Part shown: piece by piece, positions 1-5,915 of the stretch
How positions within the stretch are numbered: the first letter of the stretch is position 1
Layout of the letters: each line of letters starts with the position of its first letter
From: CAZNHL01 sp964572965
Lineage (GTDB): Bacteria; Bacteroidota; Bacteroidia; Cytophagales; UBA9547
DNA: 5,915 nt
Direction of reading: 5' to 3'
NCBI GenBank assembly: GCA_964572965.1
Contig: CAZNHL010000128.1
Span: 1 to 5,915, forward strand
The notes under the pieces: generated by a model
The model's database searches: none
Told to the model about the DNA's origin: nothing
The model's input: only the letters and a program-made list of their open reading frames with translations
Translations under genes and position numbers: made by a program

Positions 1-1
1 C

Positions 2-280
2 TCTTCTGGAGTTTCAATTACAGTATCACAAACTACTGCAATTGATGATGACCTTATCGGTGGAGGATTAAAATTATATCCAAATCCAACAAGTGGCATT
101 ATCAACTTTAGCAAAGATGTAACAGTTGTAAGTATTTCCGATTTAACAGGAAAAACACTTGATCAAATTCTGTTAACTGATACCAGACAAATTGACCTTA
201 GTGCTTATGCATCAGGACTGTATTTATTAAAACTGGAATCTGCTACTGAAAATGCATTCGTAAAAGTCATTAAAGAGTAA
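2..280 (+). CDS. C-terminal fragment of a T9SS-exported protein (type A sorting domain)
   Basis: The 5' end lies outside the window; 92 codons are open from base 2 to the TAA at 278-280. What remains is almost entirely a T9SS type A C-terminal sorting domain. It has the motif LYPNPTSG, then short beta-strand blocks (VVSISDLTGK, IDLSAYASGLYLLKL) and a basic end, FVKVIKE. In this family the domain directs a Sec-exported protein through the outer-membrane type IX translocon and is usually removed, leaving the cargo secreted or attached to the surface. The catalytic or binding part of the protein is missing, so its function cannot be named. A terminator hairpin begins 25 bases after the stop, so this gene ends its transcription unit. 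The sorting-domain call is secure; everything upstream is unknown. Confidence 0.9.
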   Translation, partial: SSGVSITVSQTTAIDDDLIGGGLKLYPNPTSGIINFSKDVTVVSISDLTGKTLDQILLTDTRQIDLSAYASGLYLLKLESATENAFVKVIKE

Positions 281-305
281 TACTTTAACTTTTCCTTATC
301 TGATT

Positions 306-338
306 AAAAAACCTGGGTTATCTTAACCCAGGTTTTTT
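306..338 (+). terminator. Rho-independent terminator after the first gene
   Basis: A perfect 15-base inverted repeat (306-320 against 324-338) encloses a 3-base loop, TCT. The stem core is CCTGGGTTA/TAACCCAGG. It is flanked by six As on the left and six Ts on the right, so the structure could in principle stop transcription from either side. It lies 25 bases past the stop codon at 280, and no minus-strand gene faces it. Confidence 0.9.
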
Positions 339-928
339 ATTTATCTGGCTATCGGTTTACCCGAACCTGGCTTTTGATAAACCTGCAAGGTTAACCAATA
401 TGTATCTTTTAGTTTAAAACTCTCTTTTACAGGTTCTACTTAGCCTATAGTCAGATCCTATTTATACTTTTTAATGTTTGTCCGTTCAATTGAGCCTAAG
501 CAGATCTTGATTAAGACCCAAAAACAAATTGCTTAAATGACTATACGCTTTTATTAAGCTTCTTAAATTTTTCTTCCTCAGATTAAGATTTAGAATTCCG
601 GTTCTGTAAACCCCGAGAGCTTAACCATCAATACAACCTGCACTATCAGCGAGATCAGCGAAAAACTTTTTACAGGCTTAATCGTCATTTTATAAAAATT
701 CTTCCTCACAAAAACACAACTATTTGACACACAAAATGTTGATTCAATGCTGTATTAAGCATAAATTCTAACAATGGAGTTTTTACTTATGCAATAAAAC
801 CAGATTTAATTGTCGCCTTACCCATATCCCCCACTAGTATTAATCTTTTTTTTATTATAATTTTAATTAGATAGTTACCATTTACCTATCTTTTTCGGTA
901 TCACTTAACCATATTAAACCAACACAGT
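339..928. other. Long AT-rich intergenic region with no recognised gene
   Basis: About 590 bases separate the terminator from the next start codon. I find no convincing open frame on either strand, no tRNA- or rRNA-like stretch and no transposon end. Small structures are present: an imperfect 9-base tandem repeat (ATCAGCGAG/ATCAGCGAA) at 645-662, a weak 5-bp hairpin at 380-392, and an 8-T run at 845-853 within very AT-rich DNA. The promoter of the metalloprotease gene must lie here. TATCTTTT at 887-894 resembles the Bacteroidota -7 element TAnnTTTG but lacks the final G and has no good -33 partner, so I do not call it. Confidence 0.6.
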
Positions 929-3821
929 ATGAACAAATCTTTAATCAATTTTTCAGATGTACAGCTCCGGAACAGGTTGTACAAAACAGGACAGTTAGCG
1001 GTTTCCTCTCTATTATTATTATGCTCAACGTCGATTTATGCACAACATAATATCGGCTCGGTCCAAGACCTCAAAAGCAACCTCAAAAGCAGCAGCTCTA
1101 CCAATGCCAGAGGTTCTAATGAAAAAACATTACGGACAAGTGAAGGTAACCTTTCAACATTGATCAATGTCAGCAGATCCGAAAGGGATGCTGAGGTATT
1201 GATAGGAGAAGTTGCCGGTAACAAAGGCTCCAGCGTTTATTTCAAATTTTCAAACGGCTCGGCAGAAGGTACAGTAACCATTCCCGGCAAAAAGAAAGCT
1301 TATACATATCACACAGATGCCGGAGGTAATGTCGTAGTTGAAGAAACAGATATCAATAAAATTATCTGTGTTAATTATGCAGATGATGCCCCTGCAACCA
1401 GAACTGAAGAAAGCACTCCCCCACCTGCACCACCGGCCGGCTCTCCTGCATACAGCCTTCAAAGCTTACCGGGCGTGCCCTATGTTGTTTACCTTGATTT
1501 TGATGGTCAATATGTACCGGCAGGCAGTAGATGGAACGGCGGTAACCCTATTACAGCAGCCGCTCCTAATGTAACAGAAAGTGACATCACCACTATCTGG
1601 AAGCATGTCAGCGAAGACTACAGTCCTTTCAACGTCAATATTACAACGAGTGAAGCTGTGTTTCTTGCTGCACCTAAGGGTCAAAGAATAAGATGTATTT
1701 ATACTCCTACTTCAAGCTGGTACGGGTCAGCAGGCGGTGTTGCATACCTGAATTCTTTTACTTACACTGATGATACTCCTTGCTGGGCTTTTTATTACAG
1801 CACAAAAGTCGGAGCAGAAGTTGGCTCGCATGAAATTGGTCACACAATGGGCCTTAGCCATGACGGCAGAACAACCCCTTCAGAAAGTTACTATGGCGGA
1901 CAAGGTAACTGGGCTCCAATTATGGGTGTGAGTTACTATAAACCACTTACTCAATGGAGCAAAGGCGAATACCAGTATGCTAACCAAACTCAGGACGACC
2001 TTGCAATTATATCAGGCACTAAAAACAAATTCGGATACAAAGCCGATGAAGCAGGGAACACCAACGCAACGGCTAAGGCGCTGGGCATAAGCAGTGCAGG
2101 TGCTATACTTACAACTAATAAAGGTATTATTACTACAAGAACCGACATTGATGTATATTCATTTACAACCTCAGGCGGCACAGTCAACCTGACAGTAACT
2201 CCTGATCTTACATCGCCGAACCTTGATGTACTTTTGAATCTTGTAAACGCCGCGGGTACTGTTGTAGCCACAGCAAATCCAACCAACACCTATTCTGCTA
2301 CCATTTCTACCAATTTAACCGCAGGAACTTATTACCTTCAGATAGATGGTACAGGATACCTTGACCCTTTCACAACAGGATACTCTGATTACGCTTCTAT
2401 TGGCCAGTATTCAATTTCAGGAACCGTTCCGGTTTCTGCCGCAAATCAGCCTCCTACAGTAAGTATTACATCTCCGGCCAACAACGCTACTTTCACAGCT
2501 CCGGCCAGTGTAACAATTAACGCAACAGCGGCGGATGCTGACGGAACCGTTTCTAAAGTAGAATTCTTTAACGGAACTACTAAGCNNNNNNNNNNNNNNN
2601 NNNNNNNNNNNNNNNNNNNNNNNNNNNNNNNNNNNNNNNNNNNNNNNNNNNNNNNNNNNNNNNNNNNNNNNNNNNNNNNNNNNNNCGGGCGTAGCAGCAG
2701 GAACTTACAACCTGACGGCAAGAGCAACCGACAATTCGGGCGCTGTTACAACTTCATCCGTAATTCAAATTATTGTAAATCCTGCAGCAAACATTGCTCC
2801 GACTGTAAGTATTACATCTCCGGCTAACAATGCTACGTTCACAGCTCCGGCCAGTGTAACGATTAACGCAACAGCGGCGGATGCCGACGGAACCGTTTCT
2901 AAAGTAGAATTCTTTAACGGAACTACTAAGCTCGGAGAAGATGCAACAAGCCCATACAGCTACAGCTGGACGGGCGTAGCAGCAGGAACTTACAACCTGA
3001 CGGCAAGAGCAACCGACAATTCGGGCGCTGTTACAACTTCATCAATAATAAAAATTGTAGTAAACCCTGCAACAAACATTGCTCCGACTGTAAGTATTAC
3101 ATCTCCGGCCAACAATGCTACGTTCACAGCTCCGGCCAGTGTAACAATTAACGCAACAGCTGCGGATGCTGACGGAACCATTTCTAAAGTAGAATTCTTT
3201 AACGGAACTACTAAGCTGGGCGAAGATGCAACAAGCCCATACAGCTACAGTTGGACGGGCGTAGCAGCAGGAACCTACAACCTGACGGCAAGAGCAACCG
3301 ACAATTCGGGCGCCACTACAACTTCATCAATAATAAAAATTGTAGTAAATCCTGCTTCAACATGTACAGCTCCATTATGGAATGCAACTACAGCTTACTG
3401 GGGTGGAGACATCGTTCAATACAATGGTATTAAGTACAAGGCTAACTGGTGGACACAAAACAACAGACCTGACCTTAATAACGGAGGATCAGGAACAGGG
3501 CAGCCATGGACTAGCCAGGGAGCTTGTGGCGCAGCAGCAGGCGAAATTGCTTCTGCAGCAGTTATCAGTTCTTCTTTCACACTTGCGCCAAATCCGGTGG
3601 AAAACATTTCAACAGTAAATCTGGCTATTGCAGAAGCAGATGAAGTTGAAATCTATGTAGTTGATCAGTATGGCCAGAAAGCGCTTGCAATTTTCAGCGG
3701 CTCTGTTGAAGCCGGAGTTTATCAGTTTGAACTAAACAGCGCTCCTCTTGCTACAGGTATCTATCACCTGATTCTGAAAAGAGGAAAAGAACATAGTGCT
3801 GTTAATTTTATTAAAAAGTAA
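929..3821 (+). CDS. Secreted metzincin-type zinc metalloprotease with Ig-like repeats, chitin-binding-type module and T9SS sorting domain; one gene interrupted by a wrongly sized gap
   Basis: Predicted extracellular zinc endopeptidase. Numbering assumes a 39-base gap, giving 943 residues. A long n-region and hydrophobic core (about 23-36) end in a likely signal cleavage at IYA38/Q39; the LLLLC stretch does not fit a lipobox. A propeptide-like region follows, with a Pro-rich linker at 162-174. The catalytic domain spans about 180-365: zinc motif HEIGHTMGLSHD at 301-312 (ligands H301, H305, H311; catalytic E302) and a Met-turn at M332 in PIMGVSYY. A PPC-like beta-sandwich covers about 373-500. 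Big_7-type Ig repeats begin at 511, 606 and 701. A CBM5/12-type module spans 792-847, with AYWGGDIVQYNG and aromatic NWW. The T9SS type A domain is 865-943, starting LAPNP. The 100-N gap shifts the reading frame from 2 to 3; both halves are open and the repeat alignment joins them. The start is the first ATG giving a signal peptide; no Shine-Dalgarno is visible. The metzincin class is clear, the exact peptidase family is not. Chitin as target is inferred. Confidence 0.88.
2459..3355 (+). repeat. In-gene tandem array of 285-base Ig-like (Big_7-type) repeats
   Basis: Three units begin at 2459, 2805 and 3090 with the shared start GTAAGTATTACATCTCCGG. Units 2 and 3 are exactly 285 bases (95 codons) apart. 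Over about 265 bases I count 13 differences between them (about 95% identity), with only two residue changes (V to I, V to T). Unit 1 contains the N gap and differs from the others mainly in its last 40 or so bases, where it encodes SVIQIIVNP rather than SIIKIVVNP. Each unit encodes a beta-sandwich module with the hallmark ITSPANNATF, ADADGTVSKVEFFNG, TSPYSYSWTGV and ARATDNSG segments. Such modules normally act as spacers or adhesion domains between the enzyme and its binding module. The true copy number is uncertain because the gap lies inside the array. Confidence 0.9.
2586..2685. other. Assembly gap of 100 Ns, probably a placeholder size
   Basis: Exactly 100 Ns interrupt the first Ig-like repeat. 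The left flank ends ACTACTAAGC and the right flank begins CGGGCGTAGCAGCAGG; both are present intact in the second repeat, where only 39 bases (2932-2970) separate them. With 39 bases the repeat 1 to repeat 2 spacing becomes 285, matching the repeat 2 to repeat 3 spacing, and the coding frame is continuous. Further whole 285-base units could also be missing and would keep the frame. Confidence 0.95.
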
Positions 3822-3849
3822 AACCTGGATTAACATTTTTAATTGCAGT

Positions 3850-3885
3850 AAAGCCCTGGCAAAATTTGTCAGGGCTTTTATTTTT
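3850..3885 (+). terminator. Rho-independent terminator after the metalloprotease gene
   Basis: A 12-bp stem (3850-3861 with 3867-3878, including one G-T pair at 3859/3869) with core AAGCCCTG/CAGGGCTT closes a 5-base loop. A T-rich run, TTTTATTTTT, follows. The hairpin begins 28 bases after the TAA at 3819-3821, so the protease gene appears to end its own transcript and the next gene needs its own promoter within 3886-4000. Confidence 0.85.
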
Positions 3886-4000
3886 CCCGGACACCTATCA
3901 TTTTTTAAACATTTCAATAAAAAATAGAATTTTACGGTTACTATTTTTTATTTCAAACGGTAAAAAGAAGTTAATTAAACATTGGGTTAATTTATAAATT

Positions 4001-5915
4001 ATGAAAAAACTTCTTGCTCTGGCATTGTGCCTTTTATGCGCAGGCCGTACTCCCATCCTTGCTGGTGATGCCGCGCCATCAAGCCATCTTTATTATTCAG
4101 GTGGCAATGCCAGTTCAGACATCTGGATGACTTCTGTTTATGTTCCTATCACTACCCTTTACACATACTATTCAGTAATGGGCTGGAATACCGGTCAGGA
4201 AGGCGGAGGCTACTGCGGTATCCAGGACAGTCCGGACGGAGGTCATAAATATATTTTTTCGATCTGGGATCCTTCCAATGGCCAGACCATCACTGCTCCT
4301 TATGTCGGTAACGGAACCATTATTAAAAACTTCGGGGGCGAAGGTACAGGGCTCCAGTCAAACAATCCGCAATTAGGCTGGAATATCAACACATGGTACA
4401 ATCAGGTAACCAGAGCATGGCAGTATAATGGCCATACATTCTTCGGTTTCTGGACACAGGATATGAATACCGGTATATGGACACACCTTGTGACTATGGA
4501 TTATCCGGTAGCCAATGTCAATTTCAAAGGAAATAATGACTCATTCATTGAAGACTGGCAAGGTTCCGGTGTCAATACAAGAAAAGTACTATATAAAGAT
4601 GCATGGCAGAGAAGCACTGCGGGTACATGGAAATTACAAAAAGCAGTGACATTCAGTTCTAACTCGGGAGATGCAGTACGTAACGGTGTTTATAATCAGG
4701 CATTTAATGCCGGAGTAGAAAATGGTGCATTTTTTATGCAGATAGGAGGAAATACCACACACTCTTTTTCAGGAAGAACAACAAATCTCAGCATTACTTC
4801 AACTGCCACAGCACCAACATTGACTGTCGGAGCTGTTTCATCTTTTCAGGCTGCATATCAAGTATCAAACCAAACTTTTACTGCAAGCTGGATTACTGCT
4901 CAAACCAAGAGTCCGCAGTTTTCATATACTATAGATGTTTTCAACAATGCACAATACTCAGGTACTCCTGTACTGACAAAAACAGATAATGTTCCCCATC
5001 AGAGAGATGCCATACTTAATGCTTCTTCATTAGCAATCGGCACTTACTATATCCGCCTTACAATTAAAGACATTTTTGATCAGACAAGTGCACCCATTTA
5101 TGCCACAGTTTCAAAAACTGCAGGTCCTACGGTAACAGTAACTTCTCCGGTCAATAATACAAATTACGATTCTCCGGCAAGTATTACCATCAATGCTACA
5201 GCCTCAGACGCTAATGGTACAATTACAAATGTTGAATTCTACAATGGAACTACATTACTGGGTAGCGACAATACTTCTCCTTATTCATACATATGGACAA
5301 ATGTAGGTTATGGCTCCTATTCAATTACAGCCAAAGCAACTAACAATTCAGGTATCAGCAGCCTTTCCACGCCGGTTATTGCAAAAGTTAACAGCCAATG
5401 CAATATCGGAGGAACAGCTTTTGGAACAACTCCTGCTTATAATAACGGTACATCAACTTTTGCCAAGGTATTTGACGGAGATATTACAACATACTTTGAT
5501 TATTCAAAAGCCAGTGGCGGGTATGCCGGTTTAGACTTCGGTTCTGGCAAACAACTTTATGTAAATACCATAAAATATTATCCAAGAAGCGGCTGGGGAA
5601 GCAGAATGACCGGAGGTAAATTTCAGGGTTCAAATACTGCAGACTTTTCCTCAGGCGTGGTAGATTTATATACTATTACTACTGAACCGCAGGAAAAATG
5701 GACAGAAGTAGCAGTCACTCCAACGGCAGGCTTCCGTTATGTTCGCTATCTATCCCCAATTGATGGTAATTGTAACGTAGCTGAAATTAAATTCTGTGGA
5801 GATTTCTCATTACCTAACGTGGCTCCTACAGTAACTTTGACTTCGCCAACGGCAAGTACCGCTTTCACTGCTCCGGCAACGGTAGCTATCGCTGCAAATG
5901 CAACTGATTCTGATG
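4001..5915 (+). CDS. Secreted multidomain protein: DUF3472-like domain, Ig-like (Big_7-type) domains and discoidin-like domain; 3' end outside window
   Basis: An open frame of 638 codons runs from ATG 4001 to the window edge with no stop. It begins with a typical signal peptide, MKKLLALALCLLCAG, with likely cleavage after A21; the Cys residues there do not fit a lipobox. Residues about 29-250 resemble DUF3472, an uncharacterised domain of bacterial secreted proteins: HLYYSGGNAS, YYSVMGWNTG, GYCGIQDSPDGGHKYIFSIWDP, an INTWYNQVTRAW segment and FEDW-like FIEDWQGSG. About 271-372 is a fibronectin-III-like beta segment. Residues 375-463 form a Big_7-type Ig domain. Residues 467-600 look like a discoidin/F5-8C carbohydrate-binding fold (VFDGDITTYFDYS, AGLDFGSGKQLYVNTIKYYPR, FRYVRYLSP, NVAEIKFCG). 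A second Ig-like domain starts at about 608. A T9SS sorting domain is expected beyond the edge but not seen. No Shine-Dalgarno is visible. The likely role is glycan binding or processing outside the cell; no catalytic site can be assigned. Confidence 0.88.
   Translation, partial: MKKLLALALCLLCAGRTPILAGDAAPSSHLYYSGGNASSDIWMTSVYVPITTLYTYYSVMGWNTGQEGGGYCGIQDSPDGGHKYIFSIWDPSNGQTITAPYVGNGTIIKNFGGEGTGLQSNNPQLGWNINTWYNQVTRAWQYNGHTFFGFWTQDMNTGIWTHLVTMDYPVANVNFKGNNDSFIEDWQGSGVNTRKVLYKDAWQRSTAGTWKLQKAVTFSSNSGDAVRNGVYNQAFNAGVENGAFFMQIGGNTTHSFSGRTTNLSITSTATAPTLTVGAVSSFQAAYQVSNQTFTASWITAQTKSPQFSYTIDVFNNAQYSGTPVLTKTDNVPHQRDAILNASSLAIGTYYIRLTIKDIFDQTSAPIYATVSKTAGPTVTVTSPVNNTNYDSPASITINATASDANGTITNVEFYNGTTLLGSDNTSPYSYIWTNVGYGSYSITAKATNNSGISSLSTPVIAKVNSQCNIGGTAFGTTPAYNNGTSTFAKVFDGDITTYFDYSKASGGYAGLDFGSGKQLYVNTIKYYPRSGWGSRMTGGKFQGSNTADFSSGVVDLYTITTEPQEKWTEVAVTPTAGFRYVRYLSPIDGNCNVAEIKFCGDFSLPNVAPTVTLTSPTASTAFTAPATVAIAANATDSD

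Noticed and set aside
604..675. Inverted 7-base arms CTGTAAA/TTTACAG 58 bases apart in the intergenic region
   Set aside because: The arms are too short and too far apart, and no supporting stem lies between them to call a structured RNA.
724..729. TTGACA resembling a sigma-70 -35 box
   Set aside because: There is no matching -10 at 16-18 bases, and the primary sigma factor of Bacteroidota does not use this consensus.
887..894. TATCTTTT as a Bacteroidota -7 promoter element for the protease; likewise TATTTTTT at 3942-3949 for the DUF3472 gene
   Set aside because: Both lack the final G of TAnnTTTG and have no well-spaced TTTG-type -33 element. Such T-rich matches are common by chance in this AT-rich DNA.
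2686..2827. Apparent out-of-frame protein tail after the gap, ending at a stop at 2827
   Set aside because: It is the repeat read in the wrong frame. The same sequence recurs as a shadow frame in repeat 3 (3251 onward), and the correct frame gives the Ig repeat and runs on to 3821.
2990..3181. Minus-strand open frames across the repeats and the catalytic region
   Set aside because: They are antisense shadows of a strongly supported + strand gene and repeat wherever the repeat recurs; the proteins match nothing I recognise.
3597..3821. A separate small gene starting at ATG 3597
   Set aside because: It is in frame with the protease gene and covers only the inside of its T9SS sorting domain, starting after the PNP motif; it has no signal peptide or independent start signal.
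3988..4001. 14-base perfect palindrome TAATTTATAAATTA touching the start codon of the DUF3472 gene
   Set aside because: It is pure A/T and likely by chance in this composition; there is no second copy to suggest an operator.
5310..5534. Small + strand frame inside the DUF3472 gene
   Set aside because: It overlaps the end of the Ig-like domain and the start of the discoidin-like domain in a different frame and has low-complexity, Gln- and Leu-rich content typical of a shadow frame.

Overview
The window looks like part of a draft genome from the phylum Bacteroidota. Two genes end in a type IX secretion system (T9SS, Por) type A sorting domain with a (Y/A)PNP motif. The DNA is AT-rich, the start codons lack a convincing Shine-Dalgarno sequence, and the secreted proteins are long and multidomain. 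I cannot fix the family from the sequence. A Cytophaga, Flavobacterium or Chitinophaga-type polymer degrader would fit.

Layout, all on the + strand: (1) 2..280 is the last 92 codons of a gene cut by the window edge, ending in a T9SS sorting domain. A strong hairpin-plus-T-run terminator follows at 306..338. (2) 339..928 is about 590 bases of AT-rich DNA in which I find no gene. (3) 929..3821 is one secreted metzincin-type zinc metalloprotease: signal peptide, propeptide-like region, catalytic domain, PPC-like beta-sandwich, near-identical 95-residue bacterial Ig-like (Big_7-type) repeats, CBM5/12 chitin-binding-type module and T9SS sorting domain. A run of 100 Ns at 2586..2685 lies inside the first Ig repeat and throws the frame off by one. 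Comparison with the next repeat shows that 39 bases (or 39 plus a multiple of 285) restore one continuous frame, so the apparent frameshift is an assembly artefact. The gene ends with its own terminator at 3850..3885. (4) 4001..5915 is the open 5' part of another secreted protein: signal peptide, DUF3472-like domain, fibronectin-III-like segment, Big_7-like domain, discoidin-like (F5/8C) domain and the start of a second Big_7-like domain. It runs off the right edge.

The theme is a cluster of separately transcribed genes for large exported proteins, of the kind used on or outside the cell to attack or bind polymers. The chitin-binding-type module suggests the protease acts on chitin-associated protein such as arthropod cuticle or fungal wall; this is inference. 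The protease and the DUF3472 protein share the same Ig-like building block at roughly 60% amino-acid identity by hand count. I see no RNA genes, CRISPR arrays or mobile elements. The least characterised item is the DUF3472/discoidin/Ig protein. The most concrete observation is the wrongly sized gap in a recently duplicated repeat array.
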